DNA from: Sphingobium sp. 66-54 | GTDB taxonomy: Bacteria > Pseudomonadota > Alphaproteobacteria > Sphingomonadales > Sphingomonadaceae | Assembly: GCA_001899715.1 (NCBI GenBank) | Contig: MKWI01000018.1 | Coordinates: 92,348 to 142,445, forward strand | DNA: 50,098 nt | Direction: 5' to 3' | Part shown: positions 8,542 to 17,100 of the stretch, piece by piece | Layout: every line of letters starts with the position of its first letter | How positions within the stretch are numbered: position 1 is the stretch's first letter | Position numbers and translations under genes: made by a program | The notes under the pieces: model-generated | Told to the model about the DNA's origin: nothing | Database searches by the model: none | Seen by the model: only the letters and a program-made list of their open reading frames with translations

Positions 8542-8741
8542 TGCGCACCGTCTCGGGCGGCGTCACCGTACGCCTCTACCACCTGTCGGACGCCGAGGAC
8601 GGCGGCGCGCAAACATTGCTCTATGGCCCGCTTGCCGATGCGCTGGCTTTGGCTGCCCAGCAGTCAGAGGAGATCCAGGCCGGCCTGTTCATTGCTACCG
8701 ATAATGATGTGATCGCCTATCTCGATCTGGTCGAGGGGTGA
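8541..8741 (+). CDS. Conserved-looking small hypothetical protein
   Basis: This 66-residue product is acidic and shows no motif I recognise. It reads as a compact alpha/beta fold without membrane segments or cysteines. Evidence that it is real: the start shares one base with the previous stop (TGATG), the codon use matches its neighbours, and it is the third cistron of a tightly packed operon. Function is unknown; a role near the ferredoxin-like protein is only a guess from position. Confidence 0.6.
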   Translation: MRTVSGGVTVRLYHLSDAEDGGAQTLLYGPLADALALAAQQSEEIQAGLFIATDNDVIAYLDLVEG

Positions 8742-8796
8742 GGGCGCATCCCCCGATTCGATCACCTGCCGATGGCGAGCGGTCGCCCCTAACTCC

Positions 8797-8972
8797 CGTC
8801 ACCCCGGGCTTGACCCGGGAGCCCGCTTTTCATCCGCCGCCATAAGAATTGGTCCGTCCGATCCTGGCGAGGTGTGGCGACGATCAATCTGATCGAATCC
8901 AGATTGGCAGGACCTGCGCGATCGGGCTGGATAACCGGAGAAGCGGGACCCCGGGTCAAGCCCGGGATGACG
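8797..8972. repeat. Inverted pair of CCCGGGCTTGACCCGGG repeats
   Basis: The arm at 8797-8830 (GTCACCCCGGGCTTGACCC...) recurs in inverted orientation at 8940-8972 (CCCGGGTCAAGCCCGGGATG) with few mismatches. Each arm is itself palindromic around the CCCGGG boxes. About 110 bases separate them. The unit fills much of the 287-base gap between 8741 and 9029 and resembles the REP-like intergenic repeats common in alphaproteobacteria. No gene is visible in the gap. Confidence 0.75.
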
Positions 8973-9028
8973 ATGGTTGCGACTCGATGGCGGCTTGCTC
9001 AGCAGCTTGAATGGCGGAGACGCTCATC

Positions 9029-9519
9029 TCAATCGGCCACCTTCATCACCGGCCCACCAAACTCATTCCACCGGAACAGCACCAGATGCCAGCGGCGGGG
9101 ATCGCTGCGTGCCGTATAGATCAGGCCATCGGCACCAGCCCGCCGCGCACCGTCCGAGACGGTCCAGGTCGCGGGGCAAATACCCTCGGCCAATTGCGGC
9201 TGCCAAGGCACGGCGGAATCGGCCGGGTCGATGTCGAGCGCCCGCCACAGCGCCGCATCCCGCACGTCTACCCGCGCGCTATCCACGGACAGACACCACA
9301 TCGTCCGCGGCGGGTCGTCCGGTCGCACATAAGGCGCGACCGCCATGCGCGCCCATTCCGGCCGGGGCGATATGTAAAGCGCCGGCTGCTCGTCATGATG
9401 ATAGCGCCCGCGCGGCGAGACAGCCCCCCCCCCCGCAGCGGAGTGGCTTCTGGCTGCTCGAACAGGATGCGGAAGAACGTGCCTGAGATCGTCCTCAGCG
9501 CCCCATCCTCGCCCGTCAT
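9029..9519 (-). pseudogene. RES-domain protein, frameshifted at a run of 11 G
   Basis: The RES fold includes NAD-degrading toxins of Xre-RES (MbcAT-type) systems. Reading starts at 9519 (MTGEDGALRT) and gives the RES-like start GTFFRILFEQPEATPL. It runs into 11 G (9424-9434 as C on the plus strand) and goes out of frame. In the next frame the RES fold continues cleanly: SPRGRYHHDEQPALYISPRP, then the segment starting MAVAPYVRPDD, and the C-terminal GADGLIY...HLVLFRW to the stop at 9029. A run of 9 or 12 G would restore one frame of about 163 residues. The start overlaps the rlmE stop (ATGA). No antitoxin gene is adjacent. It may be a pseudogene, a phase-variable gene or a base-calling error. 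Confidence 0.75.
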
Positions 9520-10193
9520 GCTCTCTCGCCGCCCCGTCCCTTGAAGCCCTGCGCCACCACGAACCACTCGACCGAGCCCTTGCGGCTCGATGGCGGCTTG
9601 GCGTGCTTCACCGTCTTGAAGGCGGCCTTGAGCTGGCGCAGCAGCGCGTCGTCCGTGCCGCCAGCGAACACCTTGGCGACGAAGGCCCCGCCGGGTTTCA
9701 GCACCTGCATGGCGAAATCCGCCGCCGCCTCGACCAGCCCCATGGTCCGCAAATGGTCGGTCTGCTGGTGGCCGACGGTGTTGGCCGCCATATCCGAAAG
9801 CACGAGGTCGGGCGCGTCGCCGAGCGCTTCCAGCAGCCGATCGGGCGCCTCGTCCGCCATGAAGTCCATCTCGAAGATAGTGACGCCGGGGATGGGGTCG
9901 ACCGGCAACAGGTCGATGCCGACCACTGCCGCCTTGGGCACCTGCTTGCGCACCACCTGAGACCAGCCGCCCGGCGCGATACCCAGGTCCACGACATGGC
10001 TGGCGCCGCGCAGCAACTGATATTTCTCGTCCAGCTCGATCAGCTTGTAGGCGGCGCGGCTCCGATAGCCCTCCGCCTTGGCGCGCTTCACATATGGATC
10101 GTTAAGCTGGCGCGCGAGCCAGCGTGTCGACTGCGCGGTGCGGCCCTTGGCGGTGCGGACCCGCGTGCCGGCCGGTTTGTCGCCCCGCGCCAT
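9516..10193 (-). CDS. rlmE: 23S rRNA (uridine-2'-O-)-methyltransferase RlmE (FtsJ)
   Basis: RlmE methylates the 2'-OH of U2552 (E. coli numbering) in the 23S A-loop, using SAM. The 225-residue protein shows the K-D-K-E set: K50 (RAAYKL), D134 (VLSDMA), K174 (FVAKVF) and E209 (SVEWFVV). The SAM motif is DLGIAPGGWSQ at 69-79. Its length is slightly above the E. coli enzyme, with a basic N-terminal extension common in alphaproteobacteria. The start shares one base with the end of the ppx/gppA gene (TGATG), and the stop overlaps the RES gene (ATGA), so the three genes are probably co-transcribed. Confidence 0.94.
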   Translation of the reverse strand: MARGDKPAGTRVRTAKGRTAQSTRWLARQLNDPYVKRAKAEGYRSRAAYKLIELDEKYQLLRGASHVVDLGIAPGGWSQVVRKQVPKAAVVGIDLLPVDPIPGVTIFEMDFMADEAPDRLLEALGDAPDLVLSDMAANTVGHQQTDHLRTMGLVEAAADFAMQVLKPGGAFVAKVFAGGTDDALLRQLKAAFKTVKHAKPPSSRKGSVEWFVVAQGFKGRGGERA

Positions 10194-11263
10194 CAGCGCA
10201 ACTGCCGGTTGACGGCGCTGTCGAGCAGCGAGCGCAGGATACCTTCACGAATACCGCGATCGGCCACGCCCAGCCGCTCGGCCGGCCAGATATCGAGGAT
10301 GCACTCCAGGATCGCGCAGCCCGCCACCACCAGATCGGCGCGCTCGTCGCCGATGCAAGGCAGCGCCACCCGCTCGGCCAGACTCATCGTGGAGAGGCGC
10401 TGGGCGATGGCCCGCATCGCCTCGGCCGATACGATCAGCCCGTCCACCGCCCGCCGGTCATAGCGGGCGAGGCCGAGATGCACGCTGGCCAGTGTCGTCA
10501 CCGTGCCCGAGGTGCCGAGCAGCCGCAGCGATCCGGACCCCGCCGGCAAGCGCGCTGCGAAGCCGGCGAAGGCCGCGCGCATGCGCTCCAGCATCTCGGC
10601 ATAGGCAGCGGCGCGCTCCGCCGGCCCGTCGCCGCGATGCGCCACGGTCTCAGCCAGCGACACCACGCCGAACGGCGCGCTCAGCCAGTCGAGGATGCGC
10701 AGGCCCGCGCCGCGCCCTTCGATCAGTACCAGCTCCGTCGAACCCCCGCCGATGTCGAAAATGAGCGCCGGCCCATCGCCGCCCTCCAGCAACGTCTGGC
10801 AGCCGAGCACCGCGAGCCGCGCTTCCTCGCGCGCCGAGATGATGTCGAGCATGATGCCGGTCTCGTCCTGCACGCGCGCGACGAATTCGGCGCCGTTCTC
10901 CGCCTGCCGGCATGCCTCCGTCGCCACCGACCGCGCCAGCATCACCCGCCGCCGGCAGAGCTTGTCCGCGCAGACGGAGAGCGCCGAGATCGTCCGCTCG
11001 ATCGCCGCGTCGGAGAGGCGCCCGGTCCCGGCCAGCCCCTCGCCCAGCCGCACGATGCGCGAGAACGCGTCGACGATGACGAAATCCTCACCCTCCGGCC
11101 GGGCAATGAGCAGGCGGCAATTGTTGGTGCCAAGGTCGAGCGCGGCGAGGTTGCCGCGGAACGGCACCCGCCGCACCAGCGATCCGCCAGTCCCGCCGCC
11201 GCGCAAGCCCGGCGCGTCGGGCTGGAGCCCGATCCGCGGCGCGGGGGGAGCGTTGTGCGCCAT
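10193..11263 (-). CDS. Ppx/GppA-family phosphatase
   Basis: This 356-residue protein belongs to the ASKHA-fold exopolyphosphatase / guanosine pentaphosphate phosphatase family. Readable motifs include the first phosphate loop ALDLGTNNCRLL at about 41-52, the catalytic-Glu region SVATEACRQ near 114, EEARLAVLG near 144, and the second phosphate loop FDIGGGSTEL near 168. It lacks the C-terminal HD-like domain of long Ppx proteins. It would degrade polyphosphate or pppGpp; the sequence does not say which. It heads the operon with rlmE, a pairing seen in related genomes. Confidence 0.88.
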   Translation of the reverse strand: MAHNAPPAPRIGLQPDAPGLRGGGTGGSLVRRVPFRGNLAALDLGTNNCRLLIARPEGEDFVIVDAFSRIVRLGEGLAGTGRLSDAAIERTISALSVCADKLCRRRVMLARSVATEACRQAENGAEFVARVQDETGIMLDIISAREEARLAVLGCQTLLEGGDGPALIFDIGGGSTELVLIEGRGAGLRILDWLSAPFGVVSLAETVAHRGDGPAERAAAYAEMLERMRAAFAGFAARLPAGSGSLRLLGTSGTVTTLASVHLGLARYDRRAVDGLIVSAEAMRAIAQRLSTMSLAERVALPCIGDERADLVVAGCAILECILDIWPAERLGVADRGIREGILRSLLDSAVNRQLR

Positions 11264-11410
11264 AGAGCCTGTATACCTTCCTCACCGGCGGGCAGTCCGC
11301 CGGCACTTGGCGCAAACGCTAAACGCGCCCGGTCTCCCGCGCAAGAGCGCTGCATGCGGCCCGCCGCGCGATGGACGGAAACGCCGCCCCACCCGCCGGC
11401 CGAAATCCCC

Positions 11411-11439
11411 TTGACCCGCAGAAATCCGCGCTCTATCAG
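11411..11439 (+). promoter_or_regulatory. Candidate promoter of tRNA-Gln
   Basis: TTGACC (11411-11416) and TATCAG (11434-11439) are separated by 17 bases and lie 10 bases before the tRNA. This matches vegetative-sigma promoter geometry. No other -35/-10 pair as good is seen in the gap. Confidence 0.45.
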
Positions 11440-11449
11440 CGCCGCCTCT

Positions 11450-11523
11450 TGCCCCGTCGTCTAAAGGTAAGACTACGGACTCTGACTCCGTCAATCGAGG
11501 TTCGAATCCTCGCGGGGCATCCA
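11450..11523 (+). tRNA. tRNA-Gln (CTG)
   Basis: A cloverleaf can be drawn: acceptor TGCCCCG/CGGGGCA, D stem GTCT/AGAC, anticodon stem ACGGA/TCCGT with loop CTCTGAC (anticodon CTG, reading CAG), and T arm CGAGGTTCGAATCCTCG. The U1-A72 closing pair is characteristic of tRNA-Gln. CCA is encoded at 11521-11523. The discriminator base reads T, which is unusual; see findings. Confidence 0.93.
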
Positions 11524-11621
11524 TCTCTTCTACGCGAACAGGTGCGCGGCCGCGCGCATCGGCACTGGCGCGCGCCCCGCGCCGGCCTTGCCCGGCGAGC
11601 GCGCCGCCTTATCTTTCCTCC

Positions 11622-12119
11622 ATGGCCAACGGCGCACTCCTCGCGGAAGACCGGCAGCTGACCGGCGCGGAGCGGGCGCTGGCGGCAGGCATGTTCGGCA
11701 CCGCGATCGACCTCGATCCGGTGCGCATACGGCGGCGCAAATGGTGGCCGTTCCAGCCGCGCGGCACGGTGATGGCGCCGCGCGGGCACATCCATTTTCA
11801 CCCGCAAAGCGCATGCTATTGCGCCTGCTTCGGCACCGGCATGACCAACGGACAAGGGCTGTTCCTGCACGAGATGACACATGTCTGGCAGCACCAGCAC
11901 GGCATCAACCTGCTGCTGCGTCGCCACCCCTTCTGCCGCTACGATTATGTGTTCGAGCCGGGTCGGCCGTTCACGCGCTACGGCATCGAGCAGCAGGCGG
12001 AGATCGTCCGCCATGTGTTCCTGATGCGGCAGGGTTATGCGGTGCCGGGCAAGCCGCCGCTCGCGGTGCTGGAGGCGATCCTGCCCTTCGCCCCACCGAG
12101 CGGCGAGCCCGCGAGCTAG
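11622..12119 (+). CDS. Putative HExxH metallopeptidase-like protein
   Basis: The 165-residue protein contains HEMTHVWQHQ at about residues 87-96, an HExxH zinc signature. A downstream acidic and aromatic segment (EQQAEIVRHVF) could supply the third ligand. Similar sphingomonad proteins are often annotated as Vgr-related, but nothing here links it to type VI secretion. No signal peptide or membrane segment is visible. The start is uncertain, because no ribosome binding site precedes ATG 11622; ATG 11691 is possible and keeps the motif. It is not part of an obvious operon. Peptidase activity is inferred only from the motif. Confidence 0.65.
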   Translation: MANGALLAEDRQLTGAERALAAGMFGTAIDLDPVRIRRRKWWPFQPRGTVMAPRGHIHFHPQSACYCACFGTGMTNGQGLFLHEMTHVWQHQHGINLLLRRHPFCRYDYVFEPGRPFTRYGIEQQAEIVRHVFLMRQGYAVPGKPPLAVLEAILPFAPPSGEPAS

Positions 12120-12135
12120 GATCGGAAACCGGGCG

Positions 12136-12633
12136 CTACGCCCGCTCCTTCTCGATCTCTGCCAGCGTGTGATAGCCGCCGCGATAGAAGATCAGCGGCT
12201 GGCCTTCGCCGCGCCGGTCCATGGCGACCACGGCACCGACAACGAGCAGATGGTCGCCGATTTCCAGCACGCGCTCCACCTCGCAGTCGATCCACGCCAG
12301 CGCATCGTCGAGCAGCGGCAGGCCGGCCGGGCTCTTGCCGTGGGCGATGCCCTCGAACTTGTCGTCATGGCGCGAGGCGAAACGGCGGCAAGCGTCGAGC
12401 TGCGCGCTGGCGAGCACGTTGACGCAGAATTTACCGGTCCGCTCGATCTGGGCCCAGCTTCGCGAGCGCTTGTCCGGCAGGAAGCCGACCAGCGGCGGAT
12501 CGAGCGAGATGGAGGTGAACGACCCCACCGCCAGACCCCAGCGCTCGCCGCTGCCGGCCTGTGAGGTGACGACGCACACGCCGGTCGGATAAGCACCCAG
12601 GACATCGCGAAAATGCAGCGGATCCAACGTCAC
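12136..12633 (-). CDS. Flavin reductase family protein
   Basis: This 165-residue protein matches the FMN-binding split-barrel flavin reductases (HpaC/DIM6-like). Readable family features are FRDVLGAYPTGVCVVT at about 8-23, SFTSISLDPPLVGF at about 38-51, KFCVNVLA near 68, and a DHLLVVGAV strand near 127. These enzymes reduce FMN or FAD with NAD(P)H for a partner monooxygenase, but no partner gene is nearby. The start is GTG at 12633, with an AAGG motif just upstream. It is divergent from the RND efflux operon. Confidence 0.87.
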   Translation of the reverse strand: MTLDPLHFRDVLGAYPTGVCVVTSQAGSGERWGLAVGSFTSISLDPPLVGFLPDKRSRSWAQIERTGKFCVNVLASAQLDACRRFASRHDDKFEGIAHGKSPAGLPLLDDALAWIDCEVERVLEIGDHLLVVGAVVAMDRRGEGQPLIFYRGGYHTLAEIEKERA

Positions 12634-12804
12634 TTTGCCTTTCTTGCCGTTCCGGCGCGCTGGCGTGCACCCCGCATGCTCCGCCGACTCGCCTGCTTTA
12701 TAAGCTCAAAAATCTGCGCTTTGACGAGCGCGGCCCGGCCCGCTCTCTCCACACACCGCCAATGTTGGGATGGCAGGCACGCCTTGCTAGCGCGAAATTA
12801 GGTA

Positions 12805-12820
12805 GATTGCGAATAATCTT
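12805..12820. promoter_or_regulatory. Candidate operator palindrome upstream of the RND operon
   Basis: AGATT-GCGAAT-AATCT is a perfect 5-base inverted repeat in the divergent gap. It lies about 20 bases before a possible -35 element (TTGACT at 12838). A local repressor site is plausible, but no regulator gene is adjacent. Confidence 0.25.
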
Positions 12821-12909
12821 CGCATGTGTTCATAACTTGACTTTGTCCACCAATCAGTCTGAATCCGGGCACGCCTCACCCTTCGCTGACTCACACGCGC
12901 GAGCTGCTC

Positions 12910-14112
12910 TTGCCCTATCGACACAAACGGATCGCCGGCACAGTCCTGATCGGCCCCGCCGCCCTGCTGCTGGCTTTTCTCTCCGGCTGCGGGGCGCAGA
13001 ACACATCTGGGCGGGGCGGCGCCAATGATGGGCCGCTGGAGGTGGGCTACGTCGTCGTCCGGCAGCAGGACGTGCCGCTCGTCACCGAGCTGTCCGGCCG
13101 CACCAGCGCATGGCGCAGCTCGGACGTGCGACCGCAGATTTCCGGGGTGATTCGCCGCCGGCTGTTCACCGAAGGCGCACTGGTCCGCGCCGGCCAGCCG
13201 CTCTACGAAATCGACCCGCTGCCTTACCGCGCCGCCGCGGCAGAGGCGGAGGCCAATCTTGCCAGCGCCGTCGCCAGTGCGGAGGCCGCCCGCGCCACCG
13301 CCGAGCGCTACAAGCCGCTGGTCGAGATCGAGGCGATCAGCAAGCAGGATTACACCAACGCCGTGGCCGCCGCCCGGCAGGCCGAGGCCGCCGTGGCGCA
13401 ACGCCGCGCCGCGCGCGAGACGGCCCGGATCAACCTGGGCTACACCGCCGTGCCCGCGCCGATCAGCGGGCGGATCGGCCGCTCCGCCGTTACGGTGGGC
13501 GCGCTGGTGACGGCCAACCAGCCAGATGCCCTCGCGCAGATCAACCAGCTCGATCCCATCTATGTCGATATCCAGCAAAGCTCGGCCGAGCTACTGACGC
13601 TGCGCAAGCTGCTCGCCCAGGGCGGCGCCGCGCCGGCATCGGCGGACGTGCGCCTCGTACTGGAGGATGGCAGCGTCTATGATGCGGCCGGCAAGGTCCG
13701 GTTCGCCGAGGCGATCGTGGACGAGGCGACCGGCACGGTGACGCTGCGCGCCGAGTTCCCCAATCCGCAAGGCTGGCTGCTCCCCGGCATGTTCGTGCGC
13801 GCGCGTTTCACCCAGGCAGTGGATCGCGGCGCCTATCTGGTGCCGCAGACCGCCGTCTCGCGCGACGAGAAGGGTGAGGCGCTGCTCTATGTCGTCGGCA
13901 AGGACGGCAAGGCCGAGCAGCGCAAGATCGTGGCACCGCGCACCCAGGGCGAATATTGGGTAGTGACTGGCGGTATCCAGCCGGGCGACCGGATCATCAC
14001 CCAGGGCACAGGGCGCCTGCGTCCGGGCGCGCCCATCAGGGCGGTGCCGGCCGATACACCGCAGCCGGTCACGCCCAAGGGACGCAATCCCGCCAGCCCC
14101 GCGGCGCGCTGA
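12910..14112 (+). CDS. RND efflux periplasmic adaptor lipoprotein (AcrA/MexA-like)
   Basis: The adaptor bridges the inner-membrane pump and the outer-membrane channel. The 400-residue protein begins with a lipoprotein signal ending LSGC at about residue 31. It then has the beta-barrel/lipoyl halves (PQISGVIRRRLFTEGALVRAG... and PAPISGRIGRSAVTVG) flanking an alpha-helical hairpin at about 105-165, and ends with the membrane-proximal domain. The start is TTG at 12910. The next gene follows one base after the stop. It heads a complete tripartite operon. The substrate is unknown; this HAE1-type set usually exports hydrophobic compounds and drugs. Confidence 0.92.
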   Translation: MPYRHKRIAGTVLIGPAALLLAFLSGCGAQNTSGRGGANDGPLEVGYVVVRQQDVPLVTELSGRTSAWRSSDVRPQISGVIRRRLFTEGALVRAGQPLYEIDPLPYRAAAAEAEANLASAVASAEAARATAERYKPLVEIEAISKQDYTNAVAAARQAEAAVAQRRAARETARINLGYTAVPAPISGRIGRSAVTVGALVTANQPDALAQINQLDPIYVDIQQSSAELLTLRKLLAQGGAAPASADVRLVLEDGSVYDAAGKVRFAEAIVDEATGTVTLRAEFPNPQGWLLPGMFVRARFTQAVDRGAYLVPQTAVSRDEKGEALLYVVGKDGKAEQRKIVAPRTQGEYWVVTGGIQPGDRIITQGTGRLRPGAPIRAVPADTPQPVTPKGRNPASPAAR

Positions 14113-14113
14113 G

Positions 14114-17100
14114 ATGCTGTCCCGCATCTTCATCGACAGGCCGATCCTCGCCTGGGTTCTGGCCACGATCGTGATGCTGGGCGGCGTGGGTGCCATCTTC
14201 TCGCTGCCCATCGCACAATATCCGGACATTGCCCCGCCGCAGGTCAGCATCAACGCCAATTATCCCGGCGCGTCGGCCGAGGCAGTGCAGAACAGCGTCA
14301 CGCAGGTCATCGAGCAATCGCTGAACGGCATCGACGGGCTGCTCTATTTCTCCTCCTCATCCAATTCGCGCGGCGGCGCCAACATCACCGTCACCTTCGA
14401 CAAGGGCACCGATCCGGACGTGGCGCAGGTGCAGGTGCAAAACCAGCTCCAGCAGATCGTCCCGCGCCTGCCGCAACAGGTGCAACAGCAGGGGCTGCGG
14501 GTGCGCAAATCCAACCCGGACCAGTTGCTGCTCATCGGCGTTTACGATTCATCGAGCCGGATGACGCCGCAGCAGGTGTCGGACTATCTCTCATCCAACA
14601 TCCAGGACCCGCTCAGCCGCATCGAGGGCGTGGGGGACGTCAACGTGTTCGGCGCGCCCAATGCCATGCGCATCTGGCTCAACCCGGACCGGCTGGCGAG
14701 CTACCAGCTCATGCCGGGTGACGTGATCGCGGCGGTCCAGGCGCAGAATACGGAGATTTCGGCCGGTCAGCTCGGCGCCGAGCCGACGCCGCCGGATCAA
14801 TATCTCAACGTCAACGTCACCGCCCAGTCGCGCCTCCAGACCCCGGAGCAGTTCCGCGCCATCGTCGTCAAGACCTTGCCGAACGGCGCCACCGTGCACC
14901 TTTCCGACGTCGCCCGCGTGGAACTGGGCGCGGAGAGCTACAACGCCACTATCCATGTGAACGGCTATCCCGGCGCCGGCCTCTCCTTCATGCTCGCGCC
15001 CAATGCCGACGCGCTGACCACCGCTCAGCGCATCAAGGACCGTCTGGCCCAGATGGCCAAGGATTTCCCGCCGGGCTTCCAATACAGCTTCGCGCAGGAC
15101 ACCACGGCGTTCATCAAGCTCTCCATCTCCGAAGTGACCAAGACGCTGGTCGAGGCGATCATCCTCGTCGTCCTCGTCATGTACCTGTTCCTCCAGAACT
15201 GGCGGGCAACGCTCATCCCGACCATCGCGGTCCCGGTGGTGCTGCTCGGTACCTTCGGCGTGCTCTACGTCGCCGGCTTCTCGATCAACACGCTCACCCT
15301 GTTCGGCCTCGTCCTGTCGATCGGCCTGCTCGTCGACGATGCCATTGTCGTCGTCGAGAATGTCGAGCGGCTAATGGCCGAGAATCCCGGCATGAGCGCG
15401 CGCGAGGCGACGATCGAATCGATGCGCGAGATCACCATGGCGCTCATCGCCATCGCGCTGGTGCTCTCGGCGGTGTTCATGCCCATGGCTTTCTTCGGCG
15501 GATCGACCGGCGTCATCTACCGCCAGTTCGCCATCACCATCGTTGCGGCCATGGCGCTCTCCGTCTTCGTCGCCATCGTGCTCTCGCCGGCGCTCACCAC
15601 CAACCTGCTGAAGCCGCACCTCACGCCGGAGGAGCGCGCGGCCCGCAAGCAGGGCTGGCTGGCGCAGCGCTTGCCGGCCTGGGTGCCCGCCACCCGCGCG
15701 CGCCTCAACCGCATATCGGCGGATATGTCCGCGCGCTATCTGGTCGCCATCCGCAAGATGGTGGACCATCGCGGCCGCGCGCTGCTCGGCTACGGTCTCG
15801 TCGTCCTGCTGCTCGTCGTCATGTTCCAGCGGATGCCGACCGGCTTCCTGCCCAACGAGGATCAGGGCACCGGGGCCGTGCAGTTCCAGCTCCCGACCGG
15901 CGCGACGATCAATCGCTCCAAGCAGGTGCAAAAGGCCATCGAGGATTATTTCCACACTTACGAAGGCCACAACATCCAGACGCTCTTCACCATCGCCGGC
16001 GGCGGCGGCGGTGGCGGCGGCACGGGCCAGAATCAGGGGCGCGGCTTCATGATGCTGGTGCCGTGGGACGAGCGGCCGGGCAAGGACAACACCGCCGAGG
16101 CGATCACCCGCCGCGCCAGCCAGGCGCTCTCCAACCTGCGCGATGCCGAGGTGTTCGCCGTGGTGCCGCCGCCGATTCGCGGACTCGGCCAGTCGACCGG
16201 CTTCGAGGTGCAGTTGCTCAACTCCGGCAATCTCTCGCCGGACGCGTTCGAGGCTGCCAAGGACAGGCTGGTCGCCGCCGCGCGCGCCGATCCGGAGCTG
16301 GCCGCCATCCGCGTGAGCGAACTGCCGGCGCCAAGTTCGCTCAACGTCCAGCTCGATCATCAGAAGCTCGCCGCGCTGGGGCTTAGCCAGAGCGACGTCA
16401 ACACCACCCTCGCCACCGCCTGGGGCGGCCGCTACGTCAACGACTTCGTCGACGCCGGCCGTGTCAAGCGCGTCTATGTGCAGGGCGATGCCGAGTTCCG
16501 CACCAAGCCGGAGGATCTCTCCGAATGGCACGTGCGCGGGCGGAACGGGGAGATGACCCCCTTCTCCTCCTTCGCCACGCTGAGCTGGTCGGTCGCACCG
16601 TCGAGCCTCTCGCGCTTCAACGGCATCCCGTCCTTCCAGATATTGGGGCAGGCCGCGCCGGGCTACAGCTCGGGCGAGGCGATGCTGCGGATGGATGCGC
16701 ACGCCGCCGAGCTTCCGGGCGTGAGCCTCGCTTATTCGGGCCTATCCTATCAGGAGCGGCTCTCCTCCGGGCAGGCGCCGATGCTCTATGCGCTTTCGCT
16801 GCTCGTCGTTTTCCTGTTCCTCGCCGCGCTTTATGAGAGCTGGAGCATCCCCATCGCGGTGCTGCTGATCGTGCCGCTCGGCCTCGTCGGCGCGGTCGTC
16901 GCGGTCACGCTGCGCGGGCTCACCAACGACATCTTCCTGCAAATCGGCCTGCTCACCACCATGGGTCTCGCCGCCAAGAACGCGATCCTGATGATCGAGT
17001 TCGCCGAGCAGGCGGAGAAACGCGGCATGCGCATCATCGACGCCGCGGTGGAAGGCGCCCGGCTGCGTCTGCGGCCGATCCTGATGACCTCGCTGGCCTT

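Noticed and set aside
15371..16702. 443-residue open frame antisense to the RND pump
   Set aside because: Same composition artefact; His/Arg-rich with no motifs.
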